DNA of 64,000 nt from positions 1,922,001-1,986,000 of the forward strand of contig WAID01000013.1 of assembly GCA_016584495.1 (NCBI GenBank). Direction: 5' to 3'. Source of the DNA: Celoporthe dispersa (lineage: Eukaryota > Ascomycota > Sordariomycetes > Diaporthales > Cryphonectriaceae). Numbering within the stretch: the stretch's first letter is position 1; every line of letters starts with the position of its first letter. The notes under the pieces were generated by a model. That model ran no database searches and was not told the DNA's origin. It worked only from the letters and a program-made list of their open reading frames with translations. Of this stretch, positions 47,426 to 59,215 are shown in pieces. Made by a program: the position numbers and the translations under genes.

Positions 47426-49706
47426 TCTTGTGTGGTGCGAGCGAGCGATGAGCTGGATTGGCTCCTCGGCCGGTGTGGACAAAGGATTGCCCTTGCATTT
47501 GATTTTGCGGCGCTGAATACAACAAGATATGGCTCTGAGCGCTTTTTCCCTCTCGCCGGCGGCGTTGAAATTTGCCGACGGCGTCAAGGCATCAAGAGTG
47601 CAGTAGCGAAAACAGCGTATATACAAGCATTCGAAAGTACATAATAAATAAGTTTGACAAGACCAAGACCCAGATCCTGACTGAGTGCACTGCTTTGGTC
47701 CATACAAACCATTCTACATTCTAGGGTTTTACACGATACACGAGCAAGAGTGGTTTTGATTCATAAGCGCGAGCATGACGACATATAGAGTGTTGATATA
47801 TTGTTCTACATGTAAGGGCTAGATCGGATAGCTACGAGGACGAGGAAGGTGATTGGGAGCCGCAAGGTCCGGGAACCTTGTTCCAATCGCAAATTTGCAG
47901 CGGACTTACCTTATACGCAGACCATCAACCTTTAAGCCAGTAGATATTACTTTCCTATTTTTAATCTCGTCAGCCATGGTTCACGATGATGGCAGTGTGC
48001 AGAACAGAGACGAGGGAGGGCGATATCAGTTCGTGGAGCCCCTGTCAGGGGGCAGTTTCATCAAAGCGATTGCTATGAAGACCGTCGTGATAAAATTTAA
48101 TGATCATCATATGAACGCCAAGGGCAGTGCACAATACAAAAGGAGTGTACTCACCCAGAAAGGAAGATTTCCACGAAGTGCCGAGACGTTGTCAAACGGC
48201 GCCAAATTCTAGAACTTTTGATGTTGATATTAGCGAAACCCTCCCCAAGTGCCACAATCAAAAGGAGAGTAAGCCCGAATGTTCAGAAATGACTTGTATC
48301 ATCTGTGCTCGAAAGCTCTGACATATGCTTGTCTTTGTTTTTTGTCAGATCATCATGTTGGGCGGGCGGGATAGGATTCGGGCAAACGCTAGAAGGATAG
48401 GGGGAGTCACTCGCGGTGGACTGACCAGGTGCCATCGACCAGTCCCGAAACTCGGATTTCATGGATGCTCTAAAGCAGCGACGTTAGCAGGCTGCGTTTC
48501 TAGGTTGAATCAAGCAAGTGTCATATCATGTCTCTTTCAGTTATGCATGAATGGTATAGGTAAAAGTGTTGTCTGCATCGGGAAACCCGAATAAGACTCG
48601 TCATCTAGGTGTCATCCGGGAGACGGAGGGCCAAAGGGAAAAAGAGATGTGAGCCATACCCTTCATCGTAGAAAAGGAAGCACGTCCATATTGTGCCCAC
48701 AGTGTTGGCACTTGCCAGTCGTATTCATGAAGAAACTATCCTCGAGACAGAAGTATTAGCACGAGCTCTGCCGGCGATTGAATCTGGTCAGGTCGTGGGT
48801 CGTGTTGTCGAATCAGTGGACGAGGTTTTTCTAGGCCTGTCGCAGAATGGCATATCTGCTCATGAAGTATGATCGGAGCCCAGTGCCGTTTCATCAGGCA
48901 AGACGGGAGGGAGGAGGGTGCGATGATATAGTCGTACCGAAAGTATGAACTGGTCGGGTCTGAAGAATGCAGTCAGTGTCTGGGGTTTCAAACATCGAGA
49001 TGCAAATGCCGGAGAAGGATGGATTGCAATCAGAAACAGCCAATTGTTATCGACATGAAGATTCAGTCGGTAATTCCAACTTTGCCGAAGCAAAAAAATT
49101 GTTCATCAGGTAGAAGGAGGTTTAGAGAGTCAAGAGAGCCAAACGTACCGTCGCAAAGGACGCCCGACGCAGGTGGCGTCAAGAATGTCACAATACCATG
49201 ACGCAAGGGAAGAGACTCGAGAACTACTGTTGAGTTTGTCAGCAACGGTTCGCAGGTTGCAGAGATGTGCTCTTCAATGCGTGCATCGTGTCTTGTCAAT
49301 CAGACTGACGTTACAATATCGGTTTCATTCCGTTTAGGTCAAAGACTCTAGTTTGCGGTTTGGTGTTGTCATCAGGAAGAAATGGAGGCTTGGGAAAAAA
49401 AGTCGCGAGACTGCTTACCTCGAGGTTTGGTGCGCGCTGCATGATTGACAGACAGTCAGCGCAGTGATGTGGAAGAGAAAGGAAGATTGGACCTTGTCAA
49501 GCTCAAGAAATTTTCGGTGATGGAGTTGGCTCAGAGCGGGACCACCAGAGCTCCTCCCCTGTTGTTTTTAGTGGGCCCAGGGTCACCTGCTCACGCGTGC
49601 CTCTCACCGTGGGCCCAATTTTAACAGCGTCATCCAACACCGCGCCTAAACCGCGTCTTTCCCTCCACCAAAACCAAGAACATCCTCAACCTTGGACCTA
49701 ACAAAC
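47426..49706. other. Region without a confident gene
   Basis: Between exgD-type and Fpg genes. On the minus strand near 49063-49441 there are short coding-like pieces with splice-like borders (MQRAPNLE|GTAAGC at 49418; then ISATCEPLLTN, VVLESLPLRHGIVTFLTPPA), but I could not build a gene or name a family. The rest shows only short frames. Confidence 0.35.
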
Positions 49707-51381
49707 ATGCCTGAAATTGCTGAAGGTATGGCTCACTGGGTGTTCCAATATTTACCAGCCTGCTGATATAGATGCAGTCTCGAGGCTGGTGCATTTTCTG
49801 CGCCAGCACCTGGTGGGCAAGAAGATCGCTATGATCCAGGCTCCGGACGATGCCAACATCTTCGGTAAGGTCGGATGTAGTGGCCCAGCCTTCGAGAAGG
49901 CCCTGAAGGGGCGCAAGGTATGAGCCTACGGATACAACACCTTGCCTATCCAGAGCCTAATATTGAGCTAGGTCGTCGAGGCCGGAAGTCAGGGGAAATA
50001 CTTCTGGCTCAGGCTCAACGATCCGGGCCCTCATCCGGTGATGCATCTTGGAATGACTGGTATACACCCGACTTGGAGCCTCCTCGTGAGATCCCGTGAG
50101 ACTGAACATTTCCAGGCTGGATCCATATACAGAATGACCGAACCGCATATACAAACTACTACAAGAAGATGAATCCCGAGGAGCAGGAGGCATGGCCACC
50201 TAAGTTTTGGAAATTTCAACTGGAGACTGAGGGGAAGTCGCCGGTCCGGATCGCATTCACAGACCAAAGACGGTCAGTAGAGGTTCTAGGATGCTTAAGA
50301 CGCCGATGTGCACTCATCGCTGACGCCATGTACAGTTTCGCCCGTATACGGCTGGTGGATTGCCCGGGAGCTGAGATCCGGCAGAACTCACCACTCTTGG
50401 AGAACGGACCGGACCCGGTCGTGGATAAAGATACTTTCACTGAGGAATACCTTCGACACAAGATGCGGAGCAAACACAAGCCCATCAAGGCACTGATCCT
50501 CGACCAGGCCATCATCAGTGGCATTGGGAACTGGGTTGCCGACGAGTCCCTCTACCACGCGAAGCTGCACCCAGAGCAGTATTGTGATGAATTCTCCGAC
50601 CAAGAAGTCAAGCGACTGCACGAGTCCATCAGATATGTACGTTTTTCTGGAGGCAGCCATCCACCCGACCTCTCGAGGTGTTATAATTCAGGAGGGCTGC
50701 AATCTGAAAGATTGTGTGCTCTGTGTTCTGGCACACCACCGTCCCTTGCTCTGCATCTCAGGTTCAAGCCACCTTGTACCGACATGGACTAATAATAAAC
50801 AACTTTTCAAGGTATGTCAAACTGCGGTGGACTTACTCGCCGACTCGGACAAGTTCCCGGATACCTGGCTTTTTGACCACAGATGGGGCAAGGGCTCAAA
50901 GTCAGACTCACTCCCCAACGGCGAAAAGCTCGTCTGGATTACTGTCGGCGGGCGCACGAGCTGCTACGCACCGGCTATACAGAAGAAGACTGGACATGTT
51001 GTACCAGGAATCAAGGAGGAGCCGCTTGAGGATGGAGACGCGGATGAGAAGCCGAGCAAAGGCAGATCTAAAAAGGTGAAGACTGTGGTTGCCGACAAGA
51101 AGGATGCGAAGCCTACGAAGAGCCAGACCCAGGCCGCCAAGCTCCATGATGAAGAACAGGAGACGAAACCCAAAAAGAAGACAGCCAAGAGGTCGAAAGC
51201 TGAGGCTGCTGATGATGCCGCAGAGGAAAAGCAGCCGTCGAAAAGGGCAAGAGTGAAGCATCAGGAGGACGTCAAGAAACAGAGAACTCCTACAGCAGAG
51301 TCGACTAAGAACGCGAACGGCACCAGCGCAGTGGCAGACCCCGGACGACGACGCTCGTCTCGGCTGAGCCGCGGTGCATGA
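49707..51381 (+). CDS. Formamidopyrimidine-DNA glycosylase (Fpg/MutM family) with basic C-terminal tail
   Basis: Exons 49707-49725, 49778-49917, 49972-50059, 50116-50272, 50336-50636 and 50812-51381, all in phase, about 424 residues. The 19-nt first exon gives MPEIAE, so the catalytic Pro2 (Schiff base) and Glu3 sit in a tiny exon easily missed. Next come RLVHFLRQHLVGKKI, GSQGKYFWLRL, HLGMTGW, the helix-two-turn-helix ISGIGNWVADESLYHAKLHP, and SDKFPDTWLFDHRWGKG. The zinc finger of bacterial enzymes is not evident, as in plant and fungal members. The last 130 residues are Lys/Glu/Ala-rich with nuclear-localisation-like runs (KPKKKTAKRSK). The enzyme removes oxidised bases in base-excision repair. 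The frame is intact. Confidence 0.92.
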
Positions 51382-51626
51382 AGGCCAGGTGGAGGTCATC
51401 TTGGCCGCCACCAAATCATGCTGAGAACGAGTTCATACATTTCTTCGGGCTGATGTAGTCCGCTGTTGCATCGACAAAGCGGTCGCCGAGCATAGTGCCG
51501 CCATCAAAATAGCTATGCCCCCTGGCCTCAACTAGTCACCCTGCATCGCCATTTCAAATTTCTATCATGACGCGAACGAGTGCTTGTGCCTTTTTGATTT
51601 GCGTCAAAGTGATCCTGAAGAGTCCA

Positions 51627-52364
51627 CTATCCTCTCCAAGATACAAATGCACCAAGGCTCCCGACAATCACGGCCGCCACAGGAGCATTCGAGCGTCCTG
51701 TCGATATTTCGGAGTCGGCCGGGAAAGTCCCAAACAAAACTATGAGATACTTTGATTCTTCGACCGTCAGCTTGTTACCCCTGCCTGTCTCCTGGGCAAG
51801 CATGCGAAAGTTCGCGTTGTTCCCTGAGTCCACTGGTTTCCCGATAGTAGAAGGAGCACAGGCACTTCAACTGACATCCTCTCTTTTTTCTTCATCTTCT
51901 TCTTCCTCCTTTCCCCTCGGGTCACATCCTCGAAAAGACTCACCAGGTCTTACAGTCATGTAGATATCCGCCTCGTCTGCCTTCGAGGGATTCGCAAAGC
52001 TGTGCGTCGCCCTCGGTGTGGCGACCATCACGCTGCCCTGCTATGCATTGATAGCCCCGTCTGAGGTGGTAAACTGGACCGTGTCTTAGTATGCAACCCA
52101 TCAGCCTGAAAGGTAAATCCCCAATGCGCTCCAGCAGGCCTAGTCACCTTTTGTCGCAGAGAAGCACTCGTCATGCATCCGGCTCCAATGCATCGGCGGG
52201 CCCTCCGTGCCAGGTGGTTGCATCAGGATCACGGCACTGACCCGGTTTTCTGTCCTCCAGCCGTCCTCGAGAAGGAAGCATGTCACCTGGCCGAGCTGGA
52301 GAATCTCGGCATCTTCCTTGTGGTGGACCTTCATGGGCATGCGGCCTCGAAGTGAAGGTATCAC
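51627..52364 (-). pseudogene. Cupin-domain protein, probably broken
   Basis: The first part reads AEILQLGQVTCFLLEDGWRT, NRVSAVILMQPPGTEGPPMH and HDECFSATKG, a beta-barrel cupin with the PPG and xHW-like metal region. A 63-nt intron (52147-52085) continues in phase to DTVQFTTSDGAINA, but an in-frame TAG follows at 52043-52041. Beyond it the frame goes on as QGSVMVATPRATHSFANPS, the second cupin strand set. A further exon (to 51627) gives FRMLAQETGRGNKLTVEESK, the helical end common in fungal cupins. No in-frame ATG is found before 52340, and an upstream TGA closes the frame. One nonsense change and a missing start argue for a pseudogene; a mis-called base or different splicing is possible. Confidence 0.6.
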
Positions 52365-53593
52365 GGCCGCCGGTATAATCTTGTCTGTGGTCTGGGATTT
52401 CTGCTGAGTGTTGCTAACGCTGTGAGATTTGAGGACAGAAGACGGAGGAGCAGAAGATATTGTCGCTTGTTGTCTTCAGCTAGCCGGGAGAGGCACGAGC
52501 GTGGTTGCGTCACCGCAGGGCGTTTCGTCCGAAGTTCACTTGAATCCATAGGCTTAGACGGGGCGACTTCCAACAAGACCAGCGCGGACTACATTACAGC
52601 AAGATTTGTCAGTATTCATACGCCTGTCGAAGAAGTGACAATATTCATAATTCAGATCACTCAAGCCCATCACAGGGGGTGTGTTGGAGAGACGGGTTCC
52701 AAGTCGCCCGGCTGCGCACACAGAGACCTTCTGTGAGGAAATATAAGGTACAGCCAGTTCTGAGAGACTGGCGATCGTCTTTTCCCCGACACCTTCATTA
52801 GGGCCGATCATTCTGGAGGGTTACGGATCCAAACAGTCCTTAATCATGAGAGAAGGCTATACTGTAAGTACTACTTACAGTGAGCCTGGAGAGTGGGGAT
52901 TGTCAATACATCAATCGTCGACGGCTCTATGCAACACCCCGCCACGGAATGCCACCTCTGCTCCACGCCCACCAAAACGCGCCAATTTCGCAGCTCGAAT
53001 CTCGAGTCTTCTTTGAGGCGACTTAAGAAATCAGAGCAGGGGAAGGTGGATTTCGAGCTAGTCATTCCGAATAAGCCTGCCAAGATGCGGACCTTGGGCA
53101 CCCACAGCAGACGCGGGACTGTCAGCTTCGACATACTGCTAATGGCGATCACATGGCCGATGAACCTACTGTTGTCAAGATAGATGGACAATCGCCAGAT
53201 CTCTCAGCACTGGCTGCACCCATATCTCCCCACAAGTGCTCCCCAACCACACAACCCCGGAAACAACATACTGTATTGTAAGTACTTACTGATGTGCCTT
53301 GGCATGTGGCTGTGCCTGGTCAGCCAATCCTTCAGGCCCCCTTGGACCCCTCCATTAGGCTGCCATATAAAATGAGTGGTTGTTTCGCGAGCTTGGATTA
53401 AGGTGACACGGTCAGCACGGTCAGAGACACAGCTGGTCAGGTTTGATCCTCCTCGTGCCAGGATGGCACTGGATCCAAATCACGCGAGGTTTGCCTTATA
53501 TAAGCGCAACGTAGGAACCGTCTTTGCGACCTTATCCTCCCTGAATGATCTCACATCCGCAGCAAACGCACCCACCGGACCAAACCCTCCGTC
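52365..53593. other. Region between the cupin pseudogene and the GPI protein gene
   Basis: No gene supported. A TATA-like TTATATAAG lies at about 53496-53504, roughly 90 bases before the next ATG, and is a plausible core promoter of that gene. Confidence 0.5.
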
Positions 53594-54615
53594 ATGGCAG
53601 CCCTATCCTACATCGCCAGCGGCGTCGCCCTTCTCGCCGGCACCGCCCTCGCAAGTACGATCGGCGAGACCTCGCTCAACTGGACCGATGTGCGGTCCTA
53701 CCCCAACGCCACCGGCTCCATCACCTTCACGGCGCCTAACGTCTCGGCCGCGTTCCAGTCATACCAGCCCCCGTCCGTGTCTGGTTGGACCATGTCGATC
53801 GCGGTGCAGACCTCCTCGAATCTTGACGCACTGACGGCGACCTCGATCTCCATAGACGGGCCCCCCAGCCTGCAGGCGCCCAACGGCACGACGCTGGTGG
53901 ACCCGAGCTGGTTCGCGTGCCTGTACACCATGGGCCCGAGCAGCAAGGGCGGGTTCCACAATGGGAGCTTCACCCACGAGACGTGCGGCGGCGTGCTCAG
54001 CAAGACGTGTATGGACGACTGGTTCGGCTTCGCCACGGGAGGGGTGGGGGGCGCGTCCGACGAGTTCCGTTGTCCGACGTTCGGGGCTCCGAAAAGCTGC
54101 CAGTCGGCCCTCGTCTCCAAGGGTGCCCTCTATTCGCAAGGTATGTGCAGCCAGTGAGCGAGTGCGTGGGTGAGGGTTCCCGTCGTCCCGTCTCTAGAGT
54201 GAGAAGCCTAGACGCCACACCCATCCACCCATCCATTCGCTCTCGCCTTTTTCCTGCCCCCCTTATTCCCTATCCCTTCCCTTGTACCTATCGACCTGTC
54301 TAGTCGCCATCTGCTGACTGGTGGGCGCACTACTCCAAACCAACAGGTCGCTACCCAGACTTCAACGGTTCCGACGTGTTCAACTGGGCTACCTCTAGTG
54401 TGTCGTACGACGACGCCGTGGGTGGCACTTGGCCGATCATGATCCGCTGGCAGGGCAACGGGACGCTCGACACCGGCGTCAACGCCACACTGCTGTGCGT
54501 CCAGGCGGACGACGTCCAGGCCGGGAGCAGGCTGCCCAATGAGGCTGCGAGCAGCAACAGTATGGTCAGGTGGGCGTCGGGAATTGCATTAGCGGTGGCG
54601 TTGTGCGTCTTGTAA
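53594..54615 (+). CDS. Secreted, probably GPI-anchored fungal surface protein of unknown function
   Basis: Exon 1 is 53594-54140 and exon 2 54347-54615, joined over a 206-nt intron (CAAG|GTATGT to CAACAG), 271 residues. The first 20 residues (AALSYIASGVALLAGTALA) form a signal peptide. The mature part is rich in Ser, Thr, Gly and Asn, with several N-glycosylation sequons and paired cysteines (FACLYTMG, ETCGGVLSKTCMDDWFGF, FRCPTFGAPKSCQS). The C-terminus is a small-residue site (EAASSNS) then a hydrophobic tail (WASGIALAVALCVL) with nothing after it, as for GPI attachment. I do not recognise a named family; a cell-wall or adhesion role is inference. A TATA-like box lies about 90 bases upstream. 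Confidence 0.78.
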
Positions 54616-56069
54616 GAACTGGTTATCGTAGGTTTTGGTTTTCGTATACCAGGCGTAAAGAAGTGACCATGCTTTGTTTTTTTTCCCGGGCATCTTTCTG
54701 CCCAAGCACCTAGTGCACGACGATCTGGATACACCTGCGGCAGGACGAATAACGAAAAGGATGGGAAGCGGCACAACACGAGCTATAGGAAGGAGGGGGG
54801 GTGGGGCCAGAAGCCATCTTGCGGAGACGGTGGTTGCTTGTGCTGCAGCTCTCGGTGCCCAACGAGCTGTGTCCTGTTGGTGATCCAGGATCATGCACTT
54901 ATGAGGTCGCAGTCCAATCCATTGCGCCCGCCTCAGCGCTGTTGCTGCCCAACCTAGAGCCCATCTCTGCATGGATATCGCAGTGCGGGAAGAAAGGGGT
55001 GTCTCCGGGCAGAGACTACCGGTTGGACGACTGGTACTAGCATATCATGAAGCGGCAGAAGCAAAGGTGACTGTCACGCCAGATGATGTGCTGGCGGGAG
55101 GAGGCGCAGGCAGGCAAACAACGCAAGGCAGGCAATGCAGGCAGGGTATCAAGTGATCCGCACGGCCGATGAACCGACACTATTGGCAGGGTCTCACCAC
55201 GGATGGGCGTACTGCAGCCAAACATATCTCTATTTTTTTTCCCTCTCTCTTCTCTTTTCTTCTGCCTTGCTAGACATGCAGGACATGCTTCGTGCGGGCT
55301 GGGACAGCCACGGCGTGCTGTGGATGGGCGACAAGGTCTCTCGATCGCGGGCGCGGGGGCTTATTCCTGCGAGGGGGTTCTGGATCGGTGGCGAGGAGAC
55401 TTGGAACATTCGTTGAGCTCATGTGCTGCCGTTCTGCCCAGAGGATGTCAGATTGTAACCATGAGAGCCCAATAGCCACCCAGACGGGATGGGAATACCG
55501 AAGAAGGAGAAAAAGAAAGTGAAGATAGCAGCGTCTCATTCATACGATTCTGATAGTTCAGCTACCTAACTGTTCCGTTCATCATAATCCGACGTGGGAT
55601 ATACGCATCTTCCCAACCAGTGGGTCCCGTCTTGTGCTTTCCAGCCTGGTTTCTATTTTGCAGGAAGTACAGAAAAGTCATCATAAACTATTTATAGGGG
55701 GGTATCATAAATGCCTTGGAGCATTGCGCCTAGAAGCCAGATAGATGCCTCTCAAAGAAAACCAACCGGACCTTTGACCCGAAAAGAATAATCCATGCGT
55801 GTATCGTGCCGTGCTGTTACCCAAAACTCCCAAGAATGTTTTTTCTTCTTCTTCTTCTTCTTCTCTCTCTTTCTCATTCTCATATGATCTTAAGCCTATA
55901 TTGGCTTGGAAGCTGAATGTGCCGTTCCAGCAGTGAAGGGTGCCAATCCCCTGTCGCCAAGTATGCGTAAAACTGAGGAAGCCTGAAAACAGATGGCTGA
56001 AATGTTGATGCCCATGTGCGTGCGTGGATGTGTGCGAATCAAGGGTTGGAAAAATGCAAGAAGACGATC
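54616..56069. other. Gene-free region between the GPI protein and photoreceptor genes
   Basis: No gene seen. Short GGCA-type repeats (about 55108-55146) and TTC repeats (55844-55866) are the only structure. Both flanking genes end here, so it is a convergent region. Confidence 0.45.
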
Positions 56070-56719
56070 TCAAGCAGCTCGGGCTCCCAGCGACGCCTGG
56101 TCGCACTGGAATCCGACAGAATACCGGTACTCCGGGCCATCCCAGGGGATAGGAATCAGTGAAAGGATGTTGACAAAGGACTTCCCAGCCTTTGTAAAAT
56201 TTGTGATCGTCGTGCGGTGCTCCTTGTTAGCCTTGATGGCCTCGCGCATCCCTCGGATGGTCTTCTTGTCGACGTATTTCCGCGACGAGTGGGCGGCGAC
56301 TTTCCCGCCCGGCGCCTGCAGGAAGCGGCAGTTCTTGCCCTTGATCTCGCTCATGCGGAAGCCCGTCATCTCTAGAAAAGGGTCCGAGGCGTAGACGATA
56401 GGGTAGTCCGGCAGGGCCAGGTCGCAGACGACGAGCGAGACGGAGCAGTCGATGGGGCCCAAGTCTACCTGGGGGTTGGGCCGGGAGTAGACCCGGAACA
56501 GGACGGCCATGACGTCTAGTCCGCTTGGGCAGTAGATTCCAGGGAAGATCAGAGGGTCGCTGGCATCGTCGGCTTTGTTTTGTGAGGCCTGGACGTCCTT
56601 GGGTTTCTTGCTGGTGAACTGATACTGGTGGCAAGGTCAGCACGGTGCAACCTTGCACTGCCATCGACACTACATGGATGTAAACATACATCAAGAGCAC
56701 ATTGCTCCCATGGATTCAT
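56070..56719 (-). CDS. vvd: Short LOV-domain blue-light photoreceptor, VIVID/ENVOY type
   Basis: Exon 1 (56719-56690) encodes MNPWEQCALD. After a 65-nt intron, exon 2 (56624-56070) completes 194 residues, near the 186 of Neurospora VIVID. The N-cap part includes PLIFPGIYCPSGLDVM and RPNPQVDLGPIDCS. The LOV core has PIVYASDPFLEMTGF and GKNCRFLQAPGG, whose Cys forms the flavin adduct. KYVDKKTIRGMREAI, VNILSLIPIPWD and YRYSVGFQCD follow. In known biology, VVD (Neurospora) and ENV1 (Trichoderma) bind FAD and damp the White Collar Complex during light adaptation. No other domain is fused. The frame is intact. GATCGA-type motifs lie upstream. Confidence 0.93.
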
Positions 56720-58335
56720 GGTCGCTGGCTGACTGAAACCTCGAAATAGGGTAGAAGTGGGGGTGGTAAGACTGTAGCAGGTCACGGCGTCATGAGGGCG
56801 TACAATAGGGTATAGACTGCGTAGTAGACGACGACTTCGAAGGAGGGGAGAGACGGATGATGGTGATGATGATGATGGTGGTGGTGGGTATTTTGTCAAG
56901 ATGGTATTCAGGAGAATAGGGTAAGGAGAAGAAAGGAGAACGAGCAAGCCCTCCAATATATGATCATAAGAAAAAGGGCCTCATGCTTTCAAGACAAGCA
57001 ATTGCCTGCTGTTGATGGGCTGCATCGAGATTCCAGCGAGCCAAGGGCGGAGAGTGTCAAATCCGGCATTTGGACCAACAGGCCACGGGGAATGGAAAAG
57101 TGAAAGAGGGCATGGTTGGAACCGTGTGCGGCCCGTGGTTGCATTGCGAGGAGCAGGCGCGGTGGCGGCCAGTCCATGTGAGGAGGACAGAGGGCGGGAC
57201 AACGCATCAGATGGGATTACGGACCAAGTGGGAATGCAAGTTGGCTGCCTATCGTGTAAGTCAAGATCGCGGGAACAGTGTCGAGGCGTTGAGATCGAGG
57301 CCAGCCTGACCCGTAAAGAGGGACGCGCTAGCATGCTCCTATGAGTACATTGTACCTGAGTGCCCGAGTACAGGCGGGATCGATGTGGACTTGCAGACCG
57401 CCTTAGCGAGACAGTGGCAAACTCTTAGTGTAGGTATGTGGTGCCCTGTGAGGAAGCAGGAGGGAAGCATTCGTGGTACTGCTGGCATAGCGCTATGGCA
57501 AGTTTATGTACTGTACATGCTCTCAAACACGCACACACGCACACACACTTACTTACATAGACCGGTGTGGGCACGATCTGCCCGCGATCTGTCCAGTCAT
57601 CCTTCTCATGTCCACTCCGTCCGTAATTATTGTTGGCCCCTAGTGATAAATCGATTCTGCACCTGGGGGACCCGCCAAGGGGAAGGGGGAAAAAAAAGAA
57701 GGTTAGGTCGAGAATGGGCTGTTTTCTGCATCATAGACAAAGGGAGCCGCCTAGCCAAGACAAAAGGAGAAAAAAAAAGAATACATGCATGCCATAATAG
57801 CGGATTCGGGTTGTGGGTGAGGAGGAGCCTTCGGGGGGACTTGGCAGGATTTGAGGTCGATTGGAGCGATCGTGGGTGCTGCCGACGACTGGGGCGATCG
57901 AGGCTAGTATTATGGATCCACTCCTTCAGGGGTGTCGTCTCCTGCGTCGCCCCGTCGTCGTGCCAGGAGTGGAGCGTGGACTCTTTTTTTCTCCTGCGCA
58001 ACGGTCAATGTTGAGATTCCATTCCAGCCACACAGCGTGAGCCTCATTACTTTCCTCACCGTCCAATCGCAGTGCTGCCATCAGTTCCACAAGAATCTCG
58101 ATGGTCAAGCCATATGGCGTGCACACGCGTGCTGTCATTCTTGCTCATTATAGTACTTTTCATGATATCAACACTGCGCTGCACGTCTTATCGTTTTCCT
58201 TCACACGCATTAACCAATAGGGGTTTCTCGATCTCTCTCTCTCTCTCTGCCTCCAGTTGTTCGCTGACGGTCGTGCGTGCACCATGATGCGGCAGCCTGT
58301 CTTGCGCCTTGTCGCAGCGTCGCAGCGCGGTGGAT
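56720..58335. other. Upstream region of the photoreceptor gene
   Basis: No protein gene supported. GAT repeats at about 56858-56886 would lie in the 5' leader. A CA-type repeat sits at 57528-57548, and an A-rich tract near 57768-57780. Confidence 0.45.
57265..57384. promoter_or_regulatory. Candidate light-response elements upstream of the VIVID-like gene
   Basis: GATCGC (57265-57270), GATCGA (57293-57298) and GATCGAT (57378-57384) lie 545-665 bases before the start codon. GATC-centred sites, including GATCGA, are bound by the White Collar Complex in Neurospora. Such 6-mers also occur by chance, so this is only suggestive. Confidence 0.35.
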
Positions 58336-59215
58336 TCAGCTCTTGTTTGTAGCCTTGAGCAGCTTGTACTCCGACAGAGGCGACCAGGCCCAGGAGACGA
58401 GACGCAGGTGGTACTGCGACGGCGCTCCGTCCTCCTCCCACAGCTCGTCGTCATCCACCTCGTTGTTCTCGTCCGGCACCAGTCTGCTCAGCGCATCCAC
58501 CCTCGTCCTGTCCCAGTCAGACCCTTCGGGCTTGCTGTCGTCGACGAGGACGTTGGCCAGTCGCTTCCTTCCCTCCAGCCTGACATACATCTCTGCAAAC
58601 GTCGTGTCGACACCCTCCGCCTTCTTCAGCTCGGGGAGCAAGGACTCGACCGTCTTCTTGGACAGCGGCTTGAAGGCGCGCTGCTTCGCCTTGGCCTCGC
58701 GATATGTCTCCTTCAACCACTTGTCGAAGATGGCAATTGCCGCCTCGATGTCCTTGGTCTTCTTGGGGTGATGCTTGGCACGGTTGTACATCGTATTGAT
58801 CACTTGCCATTGGTACAGGAGTGATCTCTCCGAGACCAGCGAAACTGTCGCTCTCACATTAGCCAACAACAACAGGGGTTGAAAAATAGAAGAGAAAGAA
58901 GGAGAAAAAGGCCAGGCCCAGATGGGATGAGATCTAGGTAGTCCCATCCGGCGGTCATCCACCACCACCACCACAACGACCACCCTGTACGAGCATCGGG
59001 TGTGAGTGGACGTCGAAAGGAAACCCACTTGTCTTTTCGGCAGTTGCCGCATCTTTGAAGCCGGTGCCGTGGAGAGTCGTCTCAGGATTGTCGTCAGTGT
59101 AGAGGTGGCTTGCCTTGGGATCTTTGGTCCCCTTGGCCTCATCCTTGGCCTCTTTGCCCTTCCTGGAGATGGGGTTGGCCCGATTGTTCTGCTTTTTGGT
59201 CTTCGCTTTGGCCAT
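58336..59215 (-). CDS. Conserved fungal protein of unknown function
   Basis: Exon 1 (59215-59029) encodes a Lys-rich start (MAKAKTKKQNNRANPISRKG) then SHLYTDDNPETTLHGTGFKD. The intron is 59028-58845 (ACAA|GTGGGT to GACAG). Exon 2 carries SLVSERSLLYQWQVINTMYN, RAKHHPKKTKDIEAAIAIF, KRLANVLVDDSKPEGSDWD and RTRVDALSRLVPD, giving 231 residues. The blocks look conserved and helical, and I recall similar fungal hypothetical proteins, but no function is known to me. No signal peptide or membrane segment is seen; the basic N-terminus could be nuclear or ribosome-binding. It is head-to-head with NSE2, about 800 bases apart. Confidence 0.78.

Noticed and set aside
46076..47707. A 543-residue minus-strand frame opposite the exo-glucanase
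   Set aside because: Antisense shadow of GC-rich coding sequence (Val/Gly/Ala-rich, no motifs); the plus strand holds the GH5 catalytic residues.
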